NCBI GenBank assembly: GCA_037176705.1
Contig: CM073885.1
Coordinates: 166,274,290 to 166,338,289 of the forward strand
Source of the DNA: Molossus alvarezi
Taxonomy: Eukaryota; Chordata; Mammalia; Chiroptera; Molossidae
Length of the DNA: 64,000 bases
Reading direction: 5' to 3'
In this document: piece after piece, positions 11,512 through 20,545 of the stretch
Position numbering within the stretch: the stretch's first letter is position 1
Layout: every line of letters starts with the position of its first letter
Translations under genes and position numbers: made by a program
The notes under the pieces: generated by a model
The model's database searches: none
Seen by the model: the letters and a program-made list of their open reading frames with translations, nothing else
Told to the model about the DNA's origin: nothing

Positions 11512-11670
11512 TTGAGCGTCTTCATTTTCTGCCAGTTTCTTGACAATCTTATAAAAAGACTGTGGAGACGTCCAAGTGCAGCCTGCCGGGGCGGGCTGTC
11601 CGTTGGGGTCCCCATCCAGCTCGCCCTTGGTCTCTGAGAGAGCCTGGCTGAGCAAGGCTATAAAGGTGTT
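11512..11670 (-). CDS. Candidate internal coding exon, unrecognised protein
   Basis: On the minus strand, 53 codons read NTFIALLSQALSETK, then KGELDGDPNGQPAPAG, then SFYKIVKKLAENEDAQ. The exon has an acceptor-like sequence upstream (CTCATTTTAATAAACCCAG|AAC) and a donor at its end (GCTCAA|GTGAGC). Codon use is GC-rich at third positions in the middle, unlike the AT-rich surroundings. This is the strongest coding-like stretch in the window apart from L1. It starts and ends in phase 0. Alternative acceptors 24-27 bases further in (CAG|CC or CCAG|GCT) would shorten it. No known domain is recognised; further upstream exons were not found with confidence. Confidence 0.5.
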
Positions 11671-12011
11671 CTGGGTTTATTAAAATGAGATTGAAATTCA
11701 TTCCATCTCTAGGCAAGCCACTGGTGTTTTTAAACACAGAATTGCAAATCATGGTGGCAGGGGACAAGGGTATGTCTCCGTACTCACTGGGCCAGTGTGT
11801 TACTGCAAACGAGGAAATGAACTTCCTTATCATTTAAGACAGTGGAGTGTGACGCAAGATATTAAATACTTTGGTTTCAAATATTGAGTTGAAAAGATGT
11901 TTTGTTTCCCTCAGATTTTCAGGTTGAAGGAATAAGTCTGCTCTCATATCACTCAATTTTTTTTCAATGTAACCCAAACCTGTTAATATCTATATTCAGC
12001 AAAGCTGCCAT

Positions 12012-12026
12012 GGTTGCTTGGCAACC
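12012..12026. promoter_or_regulatory. RFX X-box-like palindrome
   Basis: GGTTGC-TTG-GCAACC is an inverted repeat with 6-bp arms. Read on the minus strand, GTTGCCAAGCAAC fits the X-box bound by RFX factors, which drive ciliary genes. It lies 340 bp 5' of the candidate minus-strand exons. It is followed directly by ACCATGG, a strong start context, with the ATG at 12011-12009 on the minus strand. Binding is not shown by sequence alone. Confidence 0.5.
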
Positions 12027-12486
12027 AGGCTTAGTGGGCCAGCAAGGCACCAAAGCAAGAAATCAAATGCCGCTAACAAAACCTTGATTTATGCTGCCAC
12101 TGGACAGAAAACTCATTCTCCCTGTGTCCTGTATGGATTTTTTCTTTTCAAAGCATAAGTAAATCTTTTAAAATGTTAGCTCAATGCTATTAGGAGTTTT
12201 AAAATTATGGTATATTAGGTAACATTTCAGTGCAGTCGAATAATGAGGAAGGAGGAATGTTTCTCTGCTCTTCTTTAATTAAAACGGGGTAGTTCTTTTC
12301 CTTATAGGCCATCTTGGAGCTTTTGCTCTCATTTTTTGTTTTCTCTGCAGAAGGATGTATGCATTATTCTTGGGATAAAATAGCATGGAAATTGAAGTGT
12401 CACAATTGGGAAATAGGGTTTAGGATTAATTACTTCCAAACATGTATTTTTGTATCTTATACATGGGAGCAAAAAGAAGAATGAAT
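12027..12486. other. Unique AT-rich sequence
   Basis: No CpG island, repeat or gene recognised upstream of the X-box. Confidence 0.5.
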
Positions 12487-12690
12487 TAAAATTGATTTCT
12501 TAATTTATTGATTGATTTAGAGAGAGAGAGAGAGAGAGGAAGGGAGAGAGAGAGAGGAACATGGATTTGTTGTTCCACTTACTTCTGCATTCATTGGTTG
12601 ATTCTTGTATGTGCCCTGACCCAAGATTGAACCTGCAACCTTGGTGTATAGAGATGATGCTCTAACCAACTGAGCTACCCAGCCAGGGCC
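12487..12690 (-). mobile_element. Ves SINE, old type B-like copy
   Basis: The head (read on the minus strand, GGGTAGCTCAGTTGGTTAG) is closer to a true tRNA than in other copies, with box A intact and a box-B-like GGTTCAATCTT. The GA tract is long and the tail contains ATTGATTGATTTAGAG. It is probably an older member. Confidence 0.85.
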
Positions 12691-12691
12691 T

Positions 12692-15419
12692 AGAATGACT
12701 TTTCTTATGTAGATTCTTCTCCCTTTTATTATCTACTTTTTTTCTTATATTCTTCCCCATGGAAACTTTATCACCTCTAAAATTAAGAAAAAGGAAGCTG
12801 TTGGACTAAAGAAAATCAATGTCTTTTACTTCATGGACAAGATATAAAATGTCATGGGAACAGATTTGGAATTTAAAGCCTACATGATCTGTTGTATTAT
12901 CTCGCTTGTTTCATAATTCAGATTTTATTAGCTAAGTCCAATATTCTGAGGAAAAGTAAACTGAAGGACTGAATCGCATCCTTTTTGAAATAAGATTGGG
13001 GAGTGATGTAAGATAAAACAAATAACCGGGCCTGTTAAAGTGAAGATGAAGATAAGTCTTCAAGAATGAAACTAAAAGATTGACAGAATTAACGTAGTAA
13101 TATCCGCAGTAACTGGCACTGATCCTCAGAGTCAGCGGTGAGCACATCCTTCGGTTCCTACATGATGGCGGAAGCCATTCTTTCCCAATTACCTCGCTGT
13201 CAATCAGTCATTTATATCTACTTGAGGTTCTTTCTTTTATCTTTAGTCCATAGTTATGAATCACGGTTTTTCAAGCAAACTGGAAGTTCCGATTTTTTGT
13301 AAAATCTCCTCTAAGTTGTAAGTGTGAACATGCGAAAGTTTAAACAAAATGTTCCTGGAAGCCAGGATGTGCTCATGGCTGTCATTTGTGACTCCTGGTG
13401 AAGTGGGGGAAGACAAGAGGGTTGATGGAGGAATCCTAAGGAATTCCCCCACGTGAAGAGACTGCAAATAAAAGTAAAAGCTGCGTCAGGGAGGCACAGG
13501 AGGCAGGATCCTGCTGGTGCCGTGGTGATGGACGGTGGAGAGGATGTCAGGAGGAAGAGGAGCCATATCCACTGGGTTAAAAGCGATTTCAGTGCAAGAG
13601 TCTTTGTGATCTGGGAAGAGAAACCTCAAGGGGTTGGTGACCATCAAGCTCAAATGCAATGAGTTATAGGGAGTGTGTGAGTGATGACAGCGCAAACAAG
13701 CAAAGCACAGCCAACATGTTCCACGAGGAAGTGGGCCATAGTCACTGGAGGGGAAGGAAGTTGGGGGAAGGTAGAGAATACATTTCTGGAGAAGTGGGAG
13801 AAGATAGGACTAAATACAGAGGCCAGGGTTAACCTTTGAAAGAATCAAGCATTGAAATGGAAGCAGAACACATACATGAAAATATAAAGCTTGAGTGTGT
13901 GGTCAATGACATGACCTTTGAGTAAATTCATGTTGATTGACATGCTCTGTTTGAAGTAGTGGTGAGGTCTTGTCGCATGGGTCGCCGCTCCACCACTGAG
14001 CCCACCTGCTGGACAAGGAGCTTATCTCTTGATGAAATGATAAAAGACAAATTTCCAGCTCAAATATAAAAAAGGACATGTAATAATTATTCAAACTTTT
14101 GCTATCCTGCCGGAGACAGAGTGGTTTAATATTTGGGCAGAAGCATGTGTATATTTCACCACTTTAGTCATAGAAACCAAAAACGTGGTTGCTTTAAGTC
14201 AAATATTTCAAAATTTTATATTTTTATTTCTCTTGAAAGATCGTTATAAAATGGCAAATGTATTGTAAAACTGTAACTCTTTAAAAGCAGTGCAGTGATT
14301 TCTAGGGTTACTATTCAGTTTTTCACAAGGTCACGCGATCTGACTGTTGGGGGTCACAATGAATAGTAAGATGGATTTGCATCATGAGGACAGAACAGCC
14401 CCGAAGGTGCCAAGTATGGGAGCCAGCAAAGTCACAGAAGGCATAAGGTATGCTGACACCTTTGACTTTTGGCAAAATGAGTCAAGGGTATGACTTGACA
14501 AGTTTTTTGGGTGAACAAGTTGTCTCCTTTTTAAAAAATGTCATCAATAAACGATGTATATTTGCTGATGTCAGCCAGAAAATAAAGCACTTTCAAAAAT
14601 GTAATTCTAAAACAGAGTAATATTTGAATATGAGCTTACCCTGATTCTTATTTTGGTTTGGAAGCATTGCAGAATTACTCTCTCTTTTTTTTTTTTTTTT
14701 TAAGTTTATGCCCTATAAGTGATACGACTGTGTGTTGTATTTTCCCCTTTGTTACCACTTTTTTCCCATTAAAACTAACATTTCCATTATTGAAATAAAA
14801 GCAAAACTGTTGTCAGACATGTTCCCCAAATTTTAAAATATCAGATGGTCTTTTCTGGATTAAATCTGTTACCTTATTATATGTATAAAATAGAAATGGA
14901 TCTTGTAAAAAAAAAAAAAAATTACTCCTGGATTTTGTAAAAGGGAAAAAAATAGAGGATGTTTCAGAAACAGAAAGGAAGACAAAGTCAAACATCTCCT
15001 GCAGTTCCATGAATAACAGGATGCCAGGAATCTTAACCCTGAAGATAGAACTTGACCAAGAGGTGGGCGTATCCATAGAATGGGAAGGTGAGACCTTCTG
15101 GCTGGCAGCCACGTGGTGCTGACGTCGTCCATGCTGCCATCCCAGGGCCTTGAGCATAGTAGACCCTTAAGAAGACTTTGACTTTATTTGCTGTTCTGTT
15201 TGTTTCTGAATGGATGTCCTGAGACTTAGTCCACTGAGAACGAGGCAGGCACGTTTTTAAACATGCATTAATAAATGGATTATTGATTAGACAGTTTCAA
15301 TGGTGACAGGAAAGTAATCTAAAAGTTAACATTAGATTTTCCAGTTTGAAGCACATAACATAAAGATAGCTCTGAGACCAGTTGCTATATGAAGAAATAT
15401 TATAAGAATAACTATTTTA
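12692..15419. other. Unique sequence, no gene seen
   Basis: Long repeat-poor AT-rich stretch with a T19 run near 14684-14702 and an A15 run near 14908-14922. Open frames at 13261-13467 and 13486-13695 (minus) and 14813-15157 (minus) have no recognisable homology. I see nothing functional with confidence. Confidence 0.5.
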
Positions 15420-15672
15420 GCCCTGGTTGGTTTGGCTCAGCTGTTAGAGCGTCGGCCTGCGGTCCAGAGAGACCCGGGTTCGGTTCCCACTAAGGGCACA
15501 TACCTCGGTTGCAGTTTGTCCCTGGCCCTGCTTGGTCGTGTGGGTGGCAGCTACTCAGTGTGTCCCTTTCACATCGATGTTTCTCTCCCTCTCTCCCTCT
15601 CTCTTCGCCCTCCCTCACTCCTCTCCACTCTCTCTAAAAATCAATGGGAAAAATATCCTTGGGTGAAGGTTA
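15420..15672 (+). mobile_element. Ves SINE, type A with mixed tail
   Basis: It has a type A head and body (CCTCGGTTGCAGTTTGTCCC). The tail contains a B-like 'TCTCTAAAAATCAATGGGAAA' before 'ATCCTTGGGTGAAGG', so it looks mosaic. Confidence 0.9.
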
Positions 15673-16270
15673 ACAAAACAAAACAAACACAAACCTACTT
15701 CATCCGCCCAACTGCAAGCTGGAGCGCCTGCCGCGTCCTGGTCCAGCAGCGAGTGCTGGCTCCCGAGCGATCACACTGCAGCTCGTTCTCAGCCTGTCTG
15801 TGCAAACTAGTCACAGTTCCTGATGCTTTACTTTCAGACAGTTTGTTCTGAACTTCGAGTAGTGCACATTTGTGTGTGTGTGTTGTATTTTCAGAAACGA
15901 GTTTTAAAGCTGCCTTTGAAATTCTAGAATTCAGTGATTAAGGATGGATTTGTGGTTCTTAAACATTTTTTTTATCCTCTCTAAAATTAAATCTACTTTG
16001 ATGATGATAATTAGGTTTACTCTGTTTCTAAGCCAAGAAAAGCATACAATAGACTAAAAATATTTTTAACCTTTAAGGTATAAATATAAAATATGTAGGT
16101 CATTCATCCAACAATCTTTTTCAGGAAGTTTTTGTCTCTCAATTTTTTCTGTCCCTTCCCTACATATTATTTTCTTACTTATTTTTTATTCTGACCACAA
16201 TGCATGAGCTGTGTGTGTGTGGGGGGGGGGGGGGGAGATGTCCAAATATAAGAAAAAGATATGAAATAAA
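15673..16270. other. Unique sequence with simple repeats
   Basis: A CpG-containing stretch (15700-15830) is followed by AT-rich DNA. A (GT)5-G15 run ends at 16235. No gene recognised. Confidence 0.5.
16221..16235. repeat. G15 homopolymer after (GT)5
   Basis: Fifteen consecutive G directly after GTGTGTGTGT; a low-complexity tract likely to vary between individuals and sensitive to sequencing error. Confidence 0.9.
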
Positions 16271-16281
16271 AAGTAAATACC

Positions 16282-16442
16282 ACCCTGGCCAGTTTGGCTC
16301 AGCAGTTAGAGCATTGGCCTGCGGTCCAGAGAGACCCGGGTGCAGTTCCTGCTAAGGACACATACCTCGGTTGCAGTTTGTCCCCGGCCCTGGTTGGGTC
16401 GTGAGTGGGTGGCGGCCACTCAATGTGTCCTTTTCACATTGA

Positions 16443-16478
<36 letters not shown>

Positions 16479-16580
16479 TGTCTCTCCCTCTCTCTCCCTC
16501 CCACTCTATCTGAACAAAATGGAAAAAGTGTCCTCAGGTGAGGATAAAAAATAAAATTTTTAAAAAAATTAAAAAAAAAA
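16282..16580 (+). mobile_element. Ves SINE, type A
   Basis: Full-length with an expanded (CT)n tract and the hairpin tail GTCCTCAGGTGAGGAT. Perfect 11-bp TSD AAGTAAATACC at 16271-16281 and 16581-16591. Confidence 0.95.
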
Positions 16581-16591
16581 AAGTAAATACC

Positions 16592-16953
16592 TACCTCCAC
16601 CCTTCACTCTCCCTCAGTTTTACTCCCCAGGGAAAACCACTGTTAAGAGAGTGTCTACTTTTGTATCCATATGATACCTACCAGTATATATTTAAATATT
16701 AGTTTATTCTCCATTTAGTAATTTATTAGCGTTAGACCCTTTGAAAGAGGAATTTGAAACATACTACCTCTCACTTTTTTTCGTTATATTTATTTTGTTT
16801 TGAAACTGGAATTAAGTCTTGACTTTCATTCTATGGTATGATTTTTAAAGTTGGAAACTGATTACAGCATTTACAGTCTCGTGATTATGAAAATATCATT
16901 TACATATTGGATCCATGGAAAAGCATATGTACTCCAGTATCATTAAAAGTTGC
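16592..16953 (-). mobile_element. Possible old L1 fragment
   Basis: The plus strand 'CCAGGGAAAACCACTGTTAA' followed by 'TTTTGTATCCATATGATACC' resembles the antisense of old mammalian L1 3' regions. Strongly diverged; the right half is unrecognised AT-rich DNA. Confidence 0.35.
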
Positions 16954-17145
16954 CACTCATTGAGCATCGACCCATACACTAAGAGGTCACCGGTTCGATT
17001 CCCAGTCAGGCACATGCCCAGGTTGTGGGCCCGTTCCCCAGTGGGGTTCATGCAGGAGGTAGCCAATCGATGTTCCCACTCATCAGTGTTTCTATCTCTC
17101 TCCCCCGCTCCCTTCTTCTCTCTCTAAAATCAATAAAGAAAAAAT
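16954..17145 (+). mobile_element. Ves SINE, type B, head shortened
   Basis: It starts inside the tRNA head (CACTCATTGAGCATCGACCC) and ends in CTCTCTAAAATCAATAAAG. Likely TSD AAAAGTTGC before and AAAAGGTTGC after. Confidence 0.88.
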
Positions 17146-17839
17146 GAAAAGGTTGCTGCTTGGCGGTGACTCTCTATACCTGCCAGCCAGTGGATTCTCT
17201 TTCTTTTCTTTAAAGTTTCTTCTACTTCTTCTCAGTCCTGTTCAACTGATAATGTGATTGATATCCCATGAAATTCTTGGATTATTTTTAGTTTTGCTGG
17301 AAAACCTTTAGTAATTAGGAAAAAAAAAAATCTGTTTATATTTATAGTGAGCTTTCAGAAGTTTTTTTCTTTTGATCTTACACTTAATGATTTATCTTGA
17401 TATGGAATTGTTATTTCTAAATGTATTTTTTTCCTCAGAACTTGTTTGTATTGCTTTTCTTCAATAATGCAGGGTTGCTAATAAGAAACCCAATATCAAT
17501 CTGATTCTTTTCTTTTTAGATAATTTGTTTCTTCCTTTTCTCCTCTCTAGGAGTTTTTCATATTTTTTCTTTATCCGTGAATGTCCCATTTTCTTCAGGA
17601 CAAGTCTAGGTATGAGTGTTTTTCTTAATCCTGTTTGGCATTAGGTCAAACTTCCAATCTAAATACATCTATGCTTCTTACATTTTCTTTATCCTTTTTA
17701 AAGATAATGTCAAAATAGTAGGAGCTATCCATATTTCTTAACTTCTTTCATGTTTTTTTCCCCTTGGTTTTATGTTCCTCCACTTCGGTGGTCTTCAAAT
17801 ACATCCCTTTTATTACTTATCCTGACTATTGCTTTTTGT
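17146..17839. other. T-rich sequence, perhaps degraded L1 antisense
   Basis: Pyrimidine-rich plus strand similar in style to the antisense of old L1 3' regions, but no diagnostic block is clear. No gene seen. Confidence 0.3.
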
Positions 17840-18051
17840 TTTTTTGTTTGTTTGTTTTTTATCCTCACCTGAGGACATTTTCTTTTTGCATTTATCTTCA
17901 TATAGAGCAGGAGGAAGAGAGAGAGAGAAACATCCATGTGAAAGAGAAACATCGACTGGTTGCCACCCACATGACCCCAAAAACTGCAACTGAGGTACGT
18001 GCCCCTAGTGGGAACCAAACCCAGGACTCTCTGGTCCACGGGCCGACACTC
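17840..18051 (-). mobile_element. Ves SINE, type A, 5'-truncated
   Basis: It has the TCCTCACCTGAGGA tail and GA tract and ends at GGGCCGACACTCT. The last 40 bp of the tRNA head are missing. A near-perfect TSD (CTATTGCTTTTTGT at 17826-17839; CTATTGCATTTTGT at 18052-18065) shows that it inserted truncated. Confidence 0.93.
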
Positions 18052-18065
18052 TCTATTGCATTTTG

Positions 18066-18707
18066 TGATGCTGGAAAGTATATTTTAATTTCCAAGAACT
18101 TCCCCATGGCCTCACTGGTACTTTTTCATAGCCCTTGTTTCTGGCTTATAAATAAATGCAACAATCTCTTGACTCTCTGAAGGTACCAATGTGTATTTTT
18201 TTTGTTTAAATTTGCTTATGTTCCTTTACCTCCATGTCCTCGAGGGTCATTTTCCCCATGCGCTTAATTTGGATTGCCTTTTCCAACTGTTTGTTTTATT
18301 TTTCAAATGTCTGACTGTCCCTGTTCCCTCATGTTTGTGGATGACTGTCTGCGGTGGTTCATAGAGGCGGGTGGCCTGGGGCCCCTGTGAGGTTTTAGTT
18401 TGGCTCCCGTAGGCCCATGGTGTGTGGATGGGAGGGCCAGCTGTGTTTCTGCGAAGGTGAGGAGCACTGTGTGGTGTCAGACCTCCTAGAGGACGCGTCG
18501 TCAGGGAGTGGCCAGGCGGGGAACCGCGGGCACGGAGTTAGGGGTAGGAAGCTGATTCTGGGGGGGGAGCAGTTTCCGTCATTGCTGAGGCAGCCTAGCC
18601 TTTCTCCCTCGATCATCCGTCTGTGCTCTCCAGGATGTCGGGACTTGCTTCAAACTCTGTGTTCCTCTTTCAGTCCCAGCACCTTTTAAAATGCCTTTAT
18701 ATATAAT
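18066..18707. other. Unique sequence with a GC-rich half
   Basis: The stretch 18340-18620 is GC-rich with several CpGs, but no splice-flanked coding exon was convincing. The overlapping 90- and 73-codon open frames are treated as chance. Confidence 0.45.
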
Positions 18708-18721
18708 ACTCCTTGTTTGTT

Positions 18722-19161
18722 TGTTTTTTAGTCCTCACCCGAGGACATTTTTCCATTGATTTTCAGATAGAGTGGGAGGGGGGGAGGGGGAGGGGAGGGA
18801 AACACCGATGAGAGAGACACATTGATTGGTTATCTCCTGCAGGACTGACCAGGGCCAGGGGTGGAACCATAACCATAACCAGGGTAGTGCCCTTGACTGG
18901 AATCTAACCTGCGGCTCTTTGGTCCATGGGTGGACGCTCTCAGTGGTTCTCAACCTTCCTAATGCCGCGACCCTTCAATACAGTTCCTCATGTTGTGGTG
19001 ACCCCCAACCATAAAATTATTTCTGTTGCTACTTCATAACTGTAATTTTGCTACTGTTACGTCTTAGGTGACCCCTGTGAAGGGGTCATTTGACCCCCAA
19101 AGGGGTTGCCACCCACAGATTGAGAACCACTGCTAACTGCTGAGCCAAACTGGCCAGAGCT
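18722..19161 (-). mobile_element. Ves SINE, type A, split by a hAT element
   Basis: The tail and body occupy 18722-18940 and the last 29 bp of the tRNA head 19133-19161 (TAACTGCTGAGCCAAACTGG). A 192-bp transposon lies between them. A likely TSD is ACTCCTTGTTT on the left and GCTCCTTGTCTT on the right. Confidence 0.92.
18941..19132 (-). mobile_element. SPIN/OposCharlie-type hAT MITE
   Basis: Both ends carry the hAT terminal inverted repeat (CAGTGGTTCTCAACCTTCCT at the left, GATTGAGAACCACTG at the right). Inside are 'GCCGCGACCCTTCAATACAG', 'CATGTTGTGGTGACCCCCAA' and 'TTCATAACTGTAATTTTGCT', which match the non-autonomous SPIN consensus as I remember it. It encodes nothing. SPIN elements spread horizontally among tetrapods, bats included. 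The 8-bp TSD is not intact: GCTCT remains on the left and CTAAC on the right of a probable GCTCTAAC target. Confidence 0.85.
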
Positions 19162-20084
19162 CCTTGTCTTTTATAAGCATATACATTGTCCTGCACAACT
19201 CCCCAAGTAAATCTTAGGAGGTAAATTAAAATTAAAGTGATAAATAAGGCAAAATTTAAGGTATCTCAAATACTTAATACATGGTAAATAACTTAAGTAT
19301 TCAATTTAAAATCCCAAGTCTAAACCAATTACTCAGTTGTATATTTTGAATTGGAATTAAAAGGCTGATCTAATTTCTCTTAAATGCCAAAATATATAAA
19401 ATAGGAACTATGCAAGACTCCTTTGCATTAAAATATTGATTGTATTTGTTTAGTCATTGAAATGCTGCTGTTTTTTATTCTAAAATTTTCCATTCTTAAC
19501 CATCAAGGAAATAATTTAGCCAATTAAGATTATATAATGACCAGAAATATTGGCTCAGACTCTGAATGAATGCTTGTCAGTGATTATTATGAAACATGCT
19601 CCTATCTCTTGCTCTCTTAAAGTCACCTTACCAATGTCTTTTAAACGTGTGTGTTTCGGGGGATAAAAGTGTAAGTGGGGGCAGGGAAGAGATCTTATAA
19701 GCTAGGTCATTCAAACCTCTCATCTGCTCCTTGGTCTAGCTCCTGTGTGCAGTGGACTGGACTTTGCCTTTCTTTAGCTTTTAAGATTTGTGTACGCCTT
19801 TTTCATCTAACTGTAAATACCTTGGATAAATCCAGCCTCCTTCTCATGTATTTTCTAATACTTAGGAGTACACTCCGCTTGGAGGATGTTCAAATGATAT
19901 CCAACTGAGTTCTAAAAAGCTCTCATAACATAGACTTTCTTATCATAATGTTCAAGGTCACCCTACTGCCAATTCCTGAGAGACTGAGCGAGTGACTGCT
20001 GACCTCTAGAGGACACTTGATGCAATAAATGATCATTTTTTGGTACTCAACAGCACTGACATCAGATGGTTGTAATGGATTGGA
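19162..20084. other. Unique AT-rich sequence
   Basis: No gene or repeat recognised. Confidence 0.5.
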
Positions 20085-20180
20085 ATTGGGATAATGCAAG
20101 AAAGGTGCATAGCCCGGTGCCTAGCACTTAGTAAGGTCTCAGTGACTATTATCATCACTTATGCCTGCATTGGGTACAGG
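20085..20180 (+). mobile_element. MIR relic (3' part)
   Basis: 'GCATAGCCCGGTGCCTAGCA' followed by 'CTTAGTAAGGTCTCAGTGAC' matches the MIR 3' region. Confidence 0.6.
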
Positions 20181-20271
20181 GCTGTCAATGACAAAGACTC
20201 ATATTTAGATGAGAAACTTTCAAGCATGTATTTAGATGATTGATATTGAGCTTTTTTGTCTTGAGCAATAT

Positions 20272-20305
20272 TTTATTACAATAATAACTTTATTACAATA
20301 ATAAT
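20272..20305. repeat. 17-bp tandem duplication
   Basis: TTTATTACAATAATAAC is followed directly by a second copy with one change at its end. Confidence 0.75.
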
Positions 20306-20324
20306 TTAGCTTTATAGCAGAATT

Positions 20325-20545
20325 TCTTAACCTTAGCACCGTTGATCATTATCCTTAGACTGGATAATTCTCTGTTGTGGGGGCTGTCCTGTGCATTGTG
20401 GGAGTTTAGCAGCATCCCTAGTCCCTAGCCACTAGATATCAGTCAGCAACCCCTCTCTGGTTGTGACAATGAAAAATATCTCCAGGGCTTTCCAAATGTC
20501 TCCTGGGAGGGCAGAATCACCCATGGTTGGAAATAACTGTTTTAT
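20325..20545 (-). mobile_element. MER5A-type hAT-Charlie relic
   Basis: Text such as 'GGGGGCTGTCCTGTGCATTG', 'TTTAGCAGCATCCCTAGTCC' and 'TGTGACAATGAAAAATATCT' matches MER5A in antisense. Diverged, non-coding. Confidence 0.8.

Noticed and set aside
11549..11833. 94-codon minus frame with GCCACCATG context, overlapping the candidate exon
   Set aside because: It is out of frame with the better-supported exon reading (NTFIALLSQ...) and its downstream half becomes low-quality (RDQGRAGWGPQRTARPGR-like).
14636..14680. Strong minus-strand donor (CAGG|GTAAGC)
   Set aside because: No pyrimidine-rich acceptor or open exon lies upstream of it; the flank is an A/T run.
15432..15851. 139-codon plus-strand open frame
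   Set aside because: It lies in a Ves SINE (tRNA head and CT tract); similar LERRPAVQRDPGSVP-type peptides recur in many SINE copies here and are translations of the SINE, not genes.
17764..18180. 138-codon plus-strand open frame
   Set aside because: Most of it is an antisense type A SINE plus T-rich flanking DNA.
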